In this document: positions 33,582 to 43,736 of the stretch, in pieces
Layout: each line of letters opens with the position of its first letter
How positions within the stretch are numbered: position 1 is the first letter of the stretch
Assembly (NCBI GenBank): GCA_046291695.1
Contig: JBKBSO010000010.1
Coordinates: forward strand, 1 to 64,000
DNA: 64,000 nucleotides
Direction of reading: 5' to 3'
DNA from: PNNG01 sp046291695
Lineage (GTDB): Bacteria > Bacteroidota > Bacteroidia > UBA7662
Position numbers and translations under genes: made by a program
Notes under the pieces: model-generated
What the model saw: only the letters and a program-made list of their open reading frames with translations
Databases searched by the model: none
Told to the model about the DNA's origin: nothing

Positions 33582-35417
33582 ATGGCCCGTCCCCGATTTA
33601 ACTCCAACAACAAGGCCGACAGCAACGAGCTGCCGAAAGCCAGTATCAGCAAAGAAAGTTTGCGTAAAGCGCGCTATTTACTGCGTTACCTTCGTCCGTA
33701 CCGCGCCATGTTTACCATAGGCTTGGTGTTGCTGGCCGGTGGCAGTTTGTTGTCGCTTTCGTTTCCCATGCTCATGGGCTGGCTCATTGATGCGGCCATG
33801 GGGACCAGCAACAATGCCTGGTTGAGTAGCATCAACCAAATCAGCATAGCTTTGCTGTTGATTTTGTTGGTACAGGCCACCATTTCGTTTTTCAGGATTT
33901 ATTTGTTTGTGCAGGTAGGTGAGCGTTCATTGGCCGATTTGCGCAAGGATAGCTACAGTCGCATCATCCGTTTGCCGATGGACTTTTTTGCGCGGAGGAG
34001 GGTAGGGGAGCTCAACAGTCGCATTGCCGCCGATTTGTCGCAGATACAAGATACCCTCACCACTACCTTGGCCGAACTCATCAGGCAGCTGGTGGTATTG
34101 ATTGGTGGTATCGCTTTACTGGCGTACACTTCGTCAAAGCTTACGCTGCTCATGCTTTCTGTGTTTCCGGTACTGGTGGTATTGGCCGTGCTTTTTGGTA
34201 AGGCCATCCGACGCATAGCCCGTGAGGCACAGGATGAGTTGGCGGCTTCGAATACGGTGGTAGAAGAAAGTTTGCAGGCCATAGCCAGCGTAAAGGCCTA
34301 CACCAATGAGTGGTACGAATCGCAGCGCTATGCCCAGCGTATAGCGGGGGTGGTGAAGCTCGCCCTCAAGGGAGCCATTTACCGGGGCGCTTTCGCCAGC
34401 TTTATTATTTTTTGTTTGTTGGGAAGTATTGTTGTGGTGATTTGGTATGGTTCTACCCTGGTAAATAGTGGCGAACTTACGGTGGGCAAGCTTACCAGCT
34501 TTATTTTATACAGCACTTTTGTAGGTGCGGCCATGGGCAGCTTTGCCGAATTGTATGCACAGCTCCAAAAAGCTTTGGGTGCCACCGAACGGGTGTTTGA
34601 GATTTTGAACGAAACTACCGAAGCGGTGGATTTGCTGCCCATACATCCCCAACGTAGTGTTCGGGGTGAGGTGCAGTTTTCGGAAGTGAGCTTCCGCTAC
34701 CCAACCCGTCCCGAAATCAGCGTGATTGATGGGGTGAGCTTTAGCGTGGCTGCTGGTGAAAAATTGGCGGTGGTAGGGCCGAGTGGCGCAGGCAAATCGA
34801 CCCTGGTGAGCTTGCTACAAGCCTTTTATCAGCCCGATTCCGGCGAAATCCGGATCGACGACCGGCCCATTTCCGATTACGAACTTTCGGATTACCGGGC
34901 CAACCTGGCCGTAGTGCCCCAAGATGTGGTACTTTTTGGCGGTACTATTTTTGAAAACATCAGCTATGGCAAGCCGGGGGCCAGTCGCGACGAAGTGGAA
35001 CAAGCTGCCCGTAAGGCCAATGCCTGGGAGTTTATCAGCAGTTTTCCCGAACAGCTCGATACGGTAGTGGGTGAGCGGGGAATTAAACTCAGCGGGGGCC
35101 AGCGCCAGCGTATTGCCATTGCGCGTGCCGTATTGCGCGATCCGGCCATCCTCATCCTCGATGAAGCCACCAGTTCCCTCGACAGTGAGTCGGAACGCTT
35201 GGTACAAGACGCGCTCAACCTGCTCATGCAAAACCGGACGAGTATTGTTATCGCTCACCGCTTGAGCACCATTCGCGATGCGGATAAAATTTTGGTGCTC
35301 GATAAAGGACAGATTGTGGAATTTGGCACCCACCCCGAGCTCATGGCCAAAACCAATGGCCTGTACCGCCAACTCAAGAACCTGCAAACCGATCTGGTCG
35401 ACGACCTGCAGCCCTAG
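33582..35417 (+). CDS. ABC exporter, fused permease and ATPase (MsbA/ABCB type)
   Basis: The 611-residue half-transporter has six membrane helices (about 40-330) and then a nucleotide-binding domain with Walker A GPSGAGKST, signature LSGGQRQR, Walker B ILILDEATSSLD and an H-loop IAHRLST. It should work as a homodimer in the inner membrane, exporting a lipid or hydrophobic compound; MsbA-like lipid flipping is typical of this group in Bacteroidota. It follows the preceding gene with no gap. The substrate cannot be assigned from sequence. Confidence 0.9.
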   Translation: MARPRFNSNNKADSNELPKASISKESLRKARYLLRYLRPYRAMFTIGLVLLAGGSLLSLSFPMLMGWLIDAAMGTSNNAWLSSINQISIALLLILLVQATISFFRIYLFVQVGERSLADLRKDSYSRIIRLPMDFFARRRVGELNSRIAADLSQIQDTLTTTLAELIRQLVVLIGGIALLAYTSSKLTLLMLSVFPVLVVLAVLFGKAIRRIAREAQDELAASNTVVEESLQAIASVKAYTNEWYESQRYAQRIAGVVKLALKGAIYRGAFASFIIFCLLGSIVVVIWYGSTLVNSGELTVGKLTSFILYSTFVGAAMGSFAELYAQLQKALGATERVFEILNETTEAVDLLPIHPQRSVRGEVQFSEVSFRYPTRPEISVIDGVSFSVAAGEKLAVVGPSGAGKSTLVSLLQAFYQPDSGEIRIDDRPISDYELSDYRANLAVVPQDVVLFGGTIFENISYGKPGASRDEVEQAARKANAWEFISSFPEQLDTVVGERGIKLSGGQRQRIAIARAVLRDPAILILDEATSSLDSESERLVQDALNLLMQNRTSIVIAHRLSTIRDADKILVLDKGQIVEFGTHPELMAKTNGLYRQLKNLQTDLVDDLQP

Positions 35418-35522
35418 GCTTCGTAATCAGCCTTTTAACCATTTTCTTATTTAGACCAATTTTAAATTAAGCCGAGATTTTGAATTTTTTATGACATAGG
35501 GCGGGATAATCGTCTTTCCGAC

Positions 35523-35530
35523 TAATTTTG
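35523..35530 (+). promoter_or_regulatory. -7 element (TAATTTTG) of the alternative complex III operon
   Basis: TAATTTTG matches TAnnTTTG and leaves a leader of about 40 nt to the actA start. No good -33 TTG is seen at the right distance, so this call is moderate. Confidence 0.45.
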
Positions 35531-35576
35531 CGACTGGAAGATTTAAAGGCTTTCCGGCTCTTAAAAACTAGCGCAA

Positions 35577-36788
35577 ATGAATCAAAATCAAGGATTTTCC
35601 CTTAGCAGAATCCTTCTCACTGCTGCCACATTTCTCCTGATTGGTCTCGCAACACCGTCAGTACAAGCTCAACCTGATGGAAAAGCACTGTACGACAATA
35701 ACTGTGCGGCCTGTCACCGTATGGATCAGGATTTGGTTGGACCGGCATTGGGTGGGGTCACAGAAAGGCTCGAAGAAGACTATCTAATCCGCTGGATCAG
35801 GAACTCACAAGAAGTGATTGCTTCGGGTGATGAGTATGCTGTAGCTCAGTTTAGTAAGTGGAATAAGATTGCCATGCCGGCATACGACTGGACCGACGAG
35901 GAAATCAAGTCGGTATTGGCGTACATCGAATCGCAATCGGCACCTGCCACAGCTACTACCGATGATGGTGGTGGTACAGCCGTAGGTACTGCCGAGCTGG
36001 AGGAAGGTTTCCCCCTTTCTCAGGTGATTTGGGTGTTGATATTCCTGGCCGCCGCGGTGATTTACTTCCTCGCGCAGCAACGCAACAAATTGCAGGCTGC
36101 TTACGATGATAAGGTAGCCAAGGGCGAACTCGATCCGGCCCAAATAAAAGCGCTCAAGCCTGCTTTTAAAATCAAGCCCATCCATGCGATTGGGGGAGGG
36201 TTAACCTTCTTTCTTATCGCGGCCATTGGCTGGGGTATAGATGTTTCGAACCATGTGGGCATTCAGCAGGGCTATCAGCCATCGCAGCCCATTGCCTTCA
36301 GCCACGAGTTACATGCCGGTACACACGAAATTGCATGTAGCTATTGCCATACCGGTGTGGAACGCGGCAAAAGTGCTACCATTCCGGCGGTAAATGTGTG
36401 TATGAACTGCCACAACCAAATCAAAAAAGACGCTCCTGAAATCAAAAAAATCCACGCGGCCTGGGAAAATAACAAGCCCATCGAGTGGATCAGGATCCAT
36501 AACCTCCCCGATTTTGCCTACTTCAACCACTACCAGCACTACAAGCTTGCCGGTATTGAGTGCCAGACTTGTCATGGTGAAATTCAGGAAATGCCCGAAG
36601 TGTATCAGCACAGTACCCTTACCATGGGTTGGTGTATTAACTGCCACCGCGAAACCAAGGTTGATCTCGACAACGGCTACTACCAGGCGGTGCACGGCAA
36701 TACGGAGAAGTTCCAGCAGGCCTTGCTCGAAAACGGGCTTACGATTGCCAATTTGGGTGGACTGGAATGTTCAAAATGTCATTATTAA
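35577..36788 (+). CDS. actA: Alternative complex III multiheme cytochrome c subunit ActA
   Basis: The 403-residue protein has a signal peptide ending VQAQ. An N-terminal monoheme cytochrome c domain has CAACH. Two membrane segments follow, near 145-165 and 205-225. A cytochrome c7-like C-terminal half has five more CxxCH sites (CSYCH, CMNCH, CQTCH, CINCH, CSKCH). Six hemes in all, so the pentaheme ActA core is fused to a separate cytochrome c. ActA transfers electrons within the quinol:cytochrome c (or quinol:oxidase) oxidoreductase in the inner membrane. It is the first gene of a complete actABCDEF set. Confidence 0.93.
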   Translation: MNQNQGFSLSRILLTAATFLLIGLATPSVQAQPDGKALYDNNCAACHRMDQDLVGPALGGVTERLEEDYLIRWIRNSQEVIASGDEYAVAQFSKWNKIAMPAYDWTDEEIKSVLAYIESQSAPATATTDDGGGTAVGTAELEEGFPLSQVIWVLIFLAAAVIYFLAQQRNKLQAAYDDKVAKGELDPAQIKALKPAFKIKPIHAIGGGLTFFLIAAIGWGIDVSNHVGIQQGYQPSQPIAFSHELHAGTHEIACSYCHTGVERGKSATIPAVNVCMNCHNQIKKDAPEIKKIHAAWENNKPIEWIRIHNLPDFAYFNHYQHYKLAGIECQTCHGEIQEMPEVYQHSTLTMGWCINCHRETKVDLDNGYYQAVHGNTEKFQQALLENGLTIANLGGLECSKCHY

Positions 36789-36814
36789 TTCGTTAATCAA
36801 TAACCACATTATAC

Positions 36815-39800
36815 ATGGATATTGCACAAAAGAAGTATTGGAGAAGCCTTGAAGAGCTCAGCAACAGCCCTGCCTTTGTTGAAGAAGCTTCGAAGGAGTT
36901 TGCCGAAGAAATTCCGGTGGATGAGCTGTTGAGCGAGGAGAGCCTCGGTTTAGAAGCGAATCGCCGCGACTTCCTGAAAATATTTGGCTTTAGCCTTACG
37001 GCGGCCACCTTGGCTGCTTGTAACAAGGCGCCAGTGAAAAAAGCCATTCCTTATATTAACCAGCCCGAAGAAGTTTCGGCTTCTATTGCCACTTGGTACG
37101 CCACCACCTATTACGATGGTTACGATTACGCCAGCATTTTGGTGAAAACCCGCGAGGGTCGCCCCATTAAGGTAGAGGGCAATACCTTGTCGGGTATTTC
37201 GCAAGGTGGTGTAAACGCACGGGTTCATGCCTCGGTTTTGAGTTTGTACGATGCCAATCGTTTGCAGCAGCCCATGATTGCGGGCAAATATGTGAGCTGG
37301 AGCGAGTTCGACAGTCAACTCAGCAGCAAGCTGGAGGCCTTAGGTGAAAAGCCTGTGGTATTGCTTACCAACAGCATCATCAGCCCCACTACCCGTCGCA
37401 TCATCGATGGTTTTAAAGCCAAATATCCGGCTACCCGCCATGTGACTTACGATGTAATTTCAGCTTCAGGCATGCTCGAAGCCAATGAAAATGATTTTGG
37501 TGTAGCTGCACTGCCTACTTATCATTTTGATAAGGCCAAAACCATTTTGGGTATTGGTGCCGATTTCTTGGGGAACTGGATTTCACCGGTAGAATTTACC
37601 CGCGACTACAGCAAAAATCGGAAGGTTAGCAAAGATAACCCGAAGATGTCGCGCCACATTCAGTTTGAGTCGATGCTGAGCATCACCGGTTCAAATGCCG
37701 ATTTGCGCGTAACCTACCAGGCTTCGAAAGAAGGCTTGGTGGTAGCCAACTTATACAATGCCATTGCCAAGCTGGCCGGTGCGGCTACGGTTAATGCCGA
37801 GAAGCACGATTTGGCAGGCAATGCCATCAGCACGACTGCTGCTGAACTTTGGGCTGCTCGCGGTAAAGCGCTTGTAGTTTGTGGTTCAAACGACAAGCAG
37901 GTGCAGATGATGGTGAACGCCATCAACAACTTGCTGGGCAGTTACGGAAGCACCATTGATATGGCTGCTCCTGTGTATCTCCGTCAGGGCAAAGATGCCG
38001 AGATGGAGCAATTGGTTGCCGATATGAATGCCGGTAAAATTGGTGCTGTGATTAGCTCAGGGGTTAATCCTGCTTACGATTATTATAAAGCCGATGCCTA
38101 CCTGAGTGGTTTGGCCAAGGTAGATGTAAAAGTGGCCGTTTCGGAGCAAAACGACGAAACCGTTCAAAAGGCCGAGTTTGTAGCAGCTGCCAGCAATTAC
38201 CTCGAAAGCTGGGGCGATGCCTTGCCTGCCGCAGGTAAATACAGCATCATGCAGCCGGCCATTAGCAATTTGTACGATACCCGTTCGTTCGATGAGGTAT
38301 TACTTTCGCTGAGCGGAAGTTCTGCTACGGCTTACGATACGTTCAAAGAAAATTGGAAAGGCTTATTTGCCCAGTCGGGTGCGGCCGATTTCGGTACTTT
38401 CTGGCGTACTGCCCTCCACAATGGGGTGTACGAAACCTCGCCTGTGGCTGCACAACCTGCCTACAATGGCAATGCTGCCGCTGCTGCAGCCGGTATCAAG
38501 ACCGAAAGCTCAGCACTCGAGCTTGTGGTTTACGAAAAGCTTGGTTTGGGCACGGGACTTTTGGCAGGTAATCCCTGGTTGCAAGAAATGCCCGATCCGC
38601 TGAGCAAGGCTTGTTGGGATAACTACCTGGCCGTGAGTATTAAATATGCCCGCGAAAACAGCCTCGAAGAAGGGGATGTGGTGAAGGTAGAAGCCAATGG
38701 CTACAGCGTTGAAGTTCCGGTGCTCATACAGCCCGGCACCTTCCCCGGTACAGTTGCCCTGGCCCTCGGTTATGGCCGTACCCAAGTAAGCAAAGCCGGA
38801 TTGGGTATAGGCGCCAACGCCTACCCGTTCATGAGCTATAGCGGTAGCCGCTCCATGTTGAGCACCAAAGTAAGTGTGAGCAAAACGGGTATGAAAACGC
38901 CTTTGGCGCAAACCCAAACGCACCACACCATCGAAGGACGGAATATTGTAAAGGAAACCACACTCGAAAAATATACTGTAAATCCTGCCGACGGTAATAT
39001 TCGCCCTTATGTTCAGGTGCGCCAGGCCGATGGTAGCTTCAAAAAGGTGTATCCGGGTATCGATCGTAATGCCATTACCCTTTGGGATCAGCGCGATTAC
39101 GAAGGTCACCACTGGGCCATGGCCGTTGATCTCAATGCTTGTACCGGTTGCGGTGCTTGTATTGTAAGCTGTCAGGTTGAAAACAACGTGCCCGTAGTAG
39201 GCAAGCAGGAAGTAATTAACCGCCGCGAAATGCACTGGATGCGCATCGACCGCTATTATGCTTTCCAGGAAGATGGTTTGACGATCGATAAAGAGAAAGA
39301 GTATAGCCTTATTCAAGATGGCGATAGCGTGCAGGTGTCGTTCCAGCCGGTAATGTGTATGCAATGCGACAACGCTCCTTGCGAAACCGTTTGTCCGGTA
39401 TTGGCCACGGTACACAGCGACGAAGGTTTGAACCAAATGGTGTACAACCGTTGCGTGGGTACCCGTTATTGTGCCAACAACTGCCCTTACAAAGTACGTC
39501 GCTTTAACTGGTTCAGCTATACCGACAATCCGAAGTTCTACAACAACCCATCACAAACCGATCTCGGTCGTATGGTGCTGAACCCGGACGTAACGGTACG
39601 TGCCCGTGGGGTGATGGAGAAGTGCACATTTTGTGTGCAGCGTATTCAGTCGGGCAAACTCGAGGCCAAGCGCCAGGGACGTGGCGTACTGGATGGCGAA
39701 GTGAAAACGGCATGTCAGCAGTCGTGCCCCTCAGGTGCTATTGTATTCGGTGATTTGAACGACGAAAACAGCGAAGTGGCGAAGTTGTTCCTCAACGAGC

Positions 39801-39889
39801 GTGCGTACGGCATCATCGAAGAACTCAACGTATTGCCTTCGGTAAATTACCTCACCAAGGTACGCAATACCAATTCAACTCAAGCTTAA
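36815..39889 (+). CDS. actB: Alternative complex III iron-sulfur/molybdopterin-like subunit ActB
   Basis: The 1,024-residue protein fuses a molybdopterin-oxidoreductase-like half (about 30-730) to a ferredoxin half (about 750-1010). An internal twin-arginine motif NRRDFLKIFGFS lies about 50 residues from the start, as in the variant TAT-translocated subunits of Bacteroidota. Four Fe-S cluster motifs are visible: CTGCGAC-x3-C, CMQCDNAPCETVC, CVGTRYCANNC, and CTFC with a late CQQSC. In known ActB the molybdopterin-like part carries no molybdenum cofactor. It sits on the periplasmic side with ActA. It follows actA by 26 nt. Confidence 0.94.
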   Translation: MDIAQKKYWRSLEELSNSPAFVEEASKEFAEEIPVDELLSEESLGLEANRRDFLKIFGFSLTAATLAACNKAPVKKAIPYINQPEEVSASIATWYATTYYDGYDYASILVKTREGRPIKVEGNTLSGISQGGVNARVHASVLSLYDANRLQQPMIAGKYVSWSEFDSQLSSKLEALGEKPVVLLTNSIISPTTRRIIDGFKAKYPATRHVTYDVISASGMLEANENDFGVAALPTYHFDKAKTILGIGADFLGNWISPVEFTRDYSKNRKVSKDNPKMSRHIQFESMLSITGSNADLRVTYQASKEGLVVANLYNAIAKLAGAATVNAEKHDLAGNAISTTAAELWAARGKALVVCGSNDKQVQMMVNAINNLLGSYGSTIDMAAPVYLRQGKDAEMEQLVADMNAGKIGAVISSGVNPAYDYYKADAYLSGLAKVDVKVAVSEQNDETVQKAEFVAAASNYLESWGDALPAAGKYSIMQPAISNLYDTRSFDEVLLSLSGSSATAYDTFKENWKGLFAQSGAADFGTFWRTALHNGVYETSPVAAQPAYNGNAAAAAAGIKTESSALELVVYEKLGLGTGLLAGNPWLQEMPDPLSKACWDNYLAVSIKYARENSLEEGDVVKVEANGYSVEVPVLIQPGTFPGTVALALGYGRTQVSKAGLGIGANAYPFMSYSGSRSMLSTKVSVSKTGMKTPLAQTQTHHTIEGRNIVKETTLEKYTVNPADGNIRPYVQVRQADGSFKKVYPGIDRNAITLWDQRDYEGHHWAMAVDLNACTGCGACIVSCQVENNVPVVGKQEVINRREMHWMRIDRYYAFQEDGLTIDKEKEYSLIQDGDSVQVSFQPVMCMQCDNAPCETVCPVLATVHSDEGLNQMVYNRCVGTRYCANNCPYKVRRFNWFSYTDNPKFYNNPSQTDLGRMVLNPDVTVRARGVMEKCTFCVQRIQSGKLEAKRQGRGVLDGEVKTACQQSCPSGAIVFGDLNDENSEVAKLFLNERAYGIIEELNVLPSVNYLTKVRNTNSTQA

Positions 39890-39911
39890 TCAGTAAATCG
39901 AATAGAACGAT

Positions 39912-41324
39912 ATGTACGAATCTCCTATCAGGCGTCCGCTAATCACCGGCAAGACTTCTTATGCCAAGATTACGGACGACATCGCCACAGCGGTAGAAGC
40001 AAAACCAACCAAATGGTGGTATTTGGGTTTCATCGTTTCCCTGGCCGGCTTGGGGCTTTGGCTCCTCACGGTGGGTTACCTCCTCATCACAGGTGTGGGA
40101 GTTTGGGGGCTTAACAAAACAGTTGACTGGGGTTGGGACATCACCAACTTTGTATGGTGGGTAGGTATCGGTCATGCCGGTACGCTCATCTCGGCCATCT
40201 TGTTGTTGTTCCGTCAGAAATGGCGGACGGCGGTGAACCGTTCGGCGGAAGCCATGACCATTTTTGCGGTAATTTGTGCGGGTACCTATCCGCTCTTGCA
40301 CGCCGGTCGTCCCTGGGTAATTTATTGGGTATTTCCATTGCCCAACACCTACGGTCCGCTTTGGGCAAACTTCAACTCGCCGCTTTTGTGGGACGTATTT
40401 GCGATTTCGACCTATTTCACCGTGTCTTTGGTATTCTGGTATGTAGGTTTGATTCCCGACTTGGCCACCATCCGCGACCGTGCTGATGGGTTGCGCAAGA
40501 AGATTTACGGTTTGTTGAGTTTTGGTTGGAATGGTTCGGCCAAGGCTTGGCAGCGTTTTGAGAGCGTATCGCTCATCTTGGCTGGTTTGGCTACCCCGCT
40601 GGTACTTTCGGTACACACCATCGTATCGATGGACTTTGCCACTTCGGTGATTCCCGGTTGGCACACCACCATCTTCCCTCCTTACTTTGTGGCGGGTGCG
40701 GTATTTTCTGGTTTTGCCATGGTACTTACGCTCTTGATCATCATGCGGAAGGTTATGCGACTGGAAGAATACATCACCGTCAACCACATTGATGTCATGA
40801 ACAAAATCATCCTGGTAACGGGTTCGATTGTAGGTTCGGCTTACATCACCGAGTTTTTCATTGCCTGGTATTCTGCGGTTCCTTACGAGCGTTATGCCTT
40901 TGTAAACCGCGCCTTTGGACCGTATTGGTGGGCGTATTGGGCCATGATGACCTGTAATGTGATTACGCCACAGTTGTTCTGGTCGCAGAAGTTACGCCGG
41001 AACATCACTGCGGTATTCATCATTTCCATTTTTGTGAACATTGGTATGTGGTTCGAGCGCTTTGTAATTATCGTTACTTCGCTACACCGCGACTATCTAC
41101 CCTCGAGCTGGGCCATGTATTCACCTACCTGGGTTGAAATCGGCATGTTCATCGGCTCTTTGGGATTATTCTTTACCCTCTTCTTCCTCTTCGCCAAGTT
41201 CCTGCCGGTAATAGCCATTGCCGAGGTGAAATCGATTGTGAAGACATCGGCCGAGGAGCACATTAAGAAGACTGCTGAAAAAGAAGGCATTGATTTGAAA
41301 GAAGTGAACCCTCAAATAGCTTAA
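39912..41324 (+). CDS. actC: Alternative complex III NrfD-like membrane subunit ActC
   Basis: The 470-residue integral membrane protein has about ten predicted helices, starting with the WWYLGFIVSLAGLGLWLL helix, and belongs to the NrfD/PsrC family. In alternative complex III ActC holds a quinol-binding site and contacts the Fe-S subunit. The N-terminal 30 residues and the C-terminal tail (after FLPVIAIAEV) are cytoplasmic and charged. It is third in the act operon, 22 nt after actB and 4 nt before actD. Confidence 0.94.
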   Translation: MYESPIRRPLITGKTSYAKITDDIATAVEAKPTKWWYLGFIVSLAGLGLWLLTVGYLLITGVGVWGLNKTVDWGWDITNFVWWVGIGHAGTLISAILLLFRQKWRTAVNRSAEAMTIFAVICAGTYPLLHAGRPWVIYWVFPLPNTYGPLWANFNSPLLWDVFAISTYFTVSLVFWYVGLIPDLATIRDRADGLRKKIYGLLSFGWNGSAKAWQRFESVSLILAGLATPLVLSVHTIVSMDFATSVIPGWHTTIFPPYFVAGAVFSGFAMVLTLLIIMRKVMRLEEYITVNHIDVMNKIILVTGSIVGSAYITEFFIAWYSAVPYERYAFVNRAFGPYWWAYWAMMTCNVITPQLFWSQKLRRNITAVFIISIFVNIGMWFERFVIIVTSLHRDYLPSSWAMYSPTWVEIGMFIGSLGLFFTLFFLFAKFLPVIAIAEVKSIVKTSAEEHIKKTAEKEGIDLKEVNPQIA

Positions 41325-41328
41325 GCCA

Positions 41329-41850
41329 ATGAGTTTACAGAAATATATTATCGGAACCTTTAACGACGAAGAGCCTTTGCTCGAAGCCGTAAAAGAGGTA
41401 CGTGCCACAGGCACCCCGATTCACGAATGTTATACCCCATTTCCGGTTCACGGATTGGATGAGGCCTTAGGTTACAAGCGTAGCCGTTTGCCCAAAGCGG
41501 CCTTTATTTTTGGCTGCATTGGATTCAGCTTGGCCTTGTTGATGCAAGCTTGGATGTTGGGTTTGAACTGGCCCATGAACATTGGTGGTAAGCCTGCTTT
41601 GGCTTGGCCCGACTTTGTTCCGGTGACCTTTGAATTAACGGTCTTGATCACGGCTTTGGGCATGGTAGGCACCTACCTGGTGGCTTCAGGTTTTATTCCG
41701 GGCAACGAGGCCAAGATGCCAGACCCACGGGTAACCAGCCACAAGTTTTGCATTGCCATTCCCAGCAATACGGCCGATTACGACATGATCAACAGCTTGT
41801 TGCTTCAGTTAGGTGCTGAGGAGGTAGAAGAGAAGGAGGTTGAATTATGA
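41329..41850 (+). CDS. actD: Alternative complex III subunit ActD (DUF3341)
   Basis: The 173-residue protein has a DUF3341 N-terminal domain (GTFNDEEPLLEAVKEV, then YTPFPVHGLDEALG) and two membrane helices (about 58-80 and 100-125). ActD is a small membrane-anchored subunit on the cytoplasmic side of the complex. Its stop overlaps the actE start by 4 nt. Confidence 0.92.
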   Translation: MSLQKYIIGTFNDEEPLLEAVKEVRATGTPIHECYTPFPVHGLDEALGYKRSRLPKAAFIFGCIGFSLALLMQAWMLGLNWPMNIGGKPALAWPDFVPVTFELTVLITALGMVGTYLVASGFIPGNEAKMPDPRVTSHKFCIAIPSNTADYDMINSLLLQLGAEEVEEKEVEL

Positions 41851-42440
41851 AAAAGCTCATGATATTAGGATTGGCTGTGGGCAGTTTGCTGAGCAGCTGT
41901 GGCATAATTGCCAATGAAAAAGATCCGGGTTGGGAGTTTGCACCACAAATGTATGTGTCGCATCCTTATGAGCCCTACAGCCAGGTAGGGTCGAATACCT
42001 TGAATGCGGATGGTAAAAACATGCGTGAGCCTGTAAAAGGCACCATTGCCCGTTCGGGTGTAGGTTACGACAATACGAATATGTCGCTCATGTTCAACTA
42101 TCCCATTCATAAAGACAGTTTGGAATTGGCTGCCCGCCTATTGGTAAATCCGTTGGAGAAGAATGCACAGCATTTGGAAAAGGGCGAATACTTCTACGGC
42201 GTATACTGCGCACCTTGCCATGGTAAAGAAGGCAAGGGCGAAGGTTCTGTAGGTCAGGTGTATGGAGGTGTGCCAAATTATCAGGCCAGCTATATTGTTA
42301 ATCAGCCTTCGGGTCATATTTACCACGTGATTACCAAGGGTAAGGGACGTATGTGGGCACATGGCTCACAAATCCGCCCTGAGGAGCGCTGGCAGATTGT
42401 AATGTATGTGAACAAGTTAAGAGGTTATACAGGAGAATAA
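41847..42440 (+). CDS. actE: Alternative complex III monoheme cytochrome c subunit ActE
   Basis: The 197-residue lipoprotein-like cytochrome has a signal peptide with LLSSC, one CAPCH heme site near residue 120 and a distal methionine in the C-terminal helix region (MWAHGSQI follows KGKGR). It is the periplasmic electron acceptor of the complex. It starts at an ATGA overlap with actD and is followed 5 nt later by actF. Confidence 0.92.
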   Translation: MKKLMILGLAVGSLLSSCGIIANEKDPGWEFAPQMYVSHPYEPYSQVGSNTLNADGKNMREPVKGTIARSGVGYDNTNMSLMFNYPIHKDSLELAARLLVNPLEKNAQHLEKGEYFYGVYCAPCHGKEGKGEGSVGQVYGGVPNYQASYIVNQPSGHIYHVITKGKGRMWAHGSQIRPEERWQIVMYVNKLRGYTGE

Positions 42441-42445
42441 GCACC

Positions 42446-43663
42446 ATGGGACATCATCATGAAGTAGCGGTACGAGAAGAAAAATTTGTTGTACCGGCAC
42501 GTTTAAGAAATATTGCCTTTGGTTTGATGGGCATTGGCTTGGTGGCCATTGTATTGGGCCTGATGACTGATACGCATCGTTTTTGGGCGAATTTCCTGCT
42601 CAATAACTGGTATTTTTTGGGGGTAGCCTTGATGGGTACCTTGTTTTTGGCCACGCAAGCGGTAAGTAATGCGGGTTGGTCGGCCGGATTTAAGCGTATT
42701 CCTGAGGCCATGGCCAGCTATTTGCCGTATGCCTATGCTGGTTTCGCCATCATTATCCTGAGTGTATTGATGCACTGGAACCACACCTACCACTGGACGC
42801 ATGAAGGCATCGCTGATCCTACACATCCTGAATTCGACGAGATTATAGCCGAAAAGGTGGCTTACCTGAACCTGCCGTTCATGATAGGTCGCACTGTGGT
42901 GATATTCTTGTTGTGGTATCTCTTTAGCCGGGTTATGCGTAAAAACTCCCTGGAGGAGGATTTGCAAGGTGGTTACAAGAGCCTCAAGCGGAATAAAACC
43001 ATGGGTGCCATTTTCTTGCCTGTATTTGCAGTGAGCTGGGCCATGGCCAGTTGGGACTTTGTAATGAGTATCGACACCCACTGGTTCTCAACCATCTTTT
43101 GGGTGTATCATTTTGCCGCGGCCTGGGTTACTGCCATCGCCATCATGACCTTTACGCTAATTATGTTGCGTAGGGCTGGTTATTTGTCGATTGTAAGTGA
43201 CCACCATATGCATGATCTCGGAAAGTTTATGTTTGCTTTCAGCATTTTCTGGACATACATTTGGTTGTCGCAGTTCTTGTTGATTTTTTATGCCAACATT
43301 CCGGAAGAGTCGATTTATTATCAGGAGCGTTTTGAGCACTTCAAGGCCTTATTCTTCATCAACCTCATCATCAACTTTGTGGCACCGTTCTTATTGTTGA
43401 TGACCCGTGGTTCGAAGCGTAAAGAAGGAATGATGCTGTTTGTAGCCGTATTGTTGATTGTAGGTAAGTGGATTGATTTGTATGTAGGCATTATGCCGGG
43501 TACTGTAGGTGCTCATGCCCACATCGGCTTTATTGAAATCGGCATGTTCCTTGGCTTCATCGGCTTGTTTATGTTTGTGTTTACCCGCAGCCTCACCAAG
43601 GCTTCGCTGGTACCCACTAAGCATCCGTACATCAAGGAGTTTGTGACCCACGAGGTATTGTAA
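42446..43663 (+). CDS. actF: Alternative complex III quinone-binding membrane subunit ActF
   Basis: The 405-residue protein has about ten membrane helices and is a second NrfD-like subunit, related to ActC. The cytoplasmic N-terminus starts MGHHHEV. It is the last act gene; a strong terminator follows at 43689. The oxidase genes that often follow act operons are not in this window. Confidence 0.93.
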   Translation: MGHHHEVAVREEKFVVPARLRNIAFGLMGIGLVAIVLGLMTDTHRFWANFLLNNWYFLGVALMGTLFLATQAVSNAGWSAGFKRIPEAMASYLPYAYAGFAIIILSVLMHWNHTYHWTHEGIADPTHPEFDEIIAEKVAYLNLPFMIGRTVVIFLLWYLFSRVMRKNSLEEDLQGGYKSLKRNKTMGAIFLPVFAVSWAMASWDFVMSIDTHWFSTIFWVYHFAAAWVTAIAIMTFTLIMLRRAGYLSIVSDHHMHDLGKFMFAFSIFWTYIWLSQFLLIFYANIPEESIYYQERFEHFKALFFINLIINFVAPFLLLMTRGSKRKEGMMLFVAVLLIVGKWIDLYVGIMPGTVGAHAHIGFIEIGMFLGFIGLFMFVFTRSLTKASLVPTKHPYIKEFVTHEVL

Positions 43664-43688
43664 ACAAAGCGCATAACTACATAGCAAA

Positions 43689-43716
43689 GGGCATCCAAAC
43701 GGGTGCCCTTTTTTTT
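43689..43716 (+). terminator. Rho-independent terminator of the act operon
   Basis: An 8 bp stem GGGCATCC (43689-43696) and GGGTGCCC (43701-43708), with one G-T pair and an AAAC loop, is followed by eight T residues. It ends the act operon and lies between convergent genes. Confidence 0.85.
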
Positions 43717-43736
43717 GTTAATACTCAGCCAAGCTG

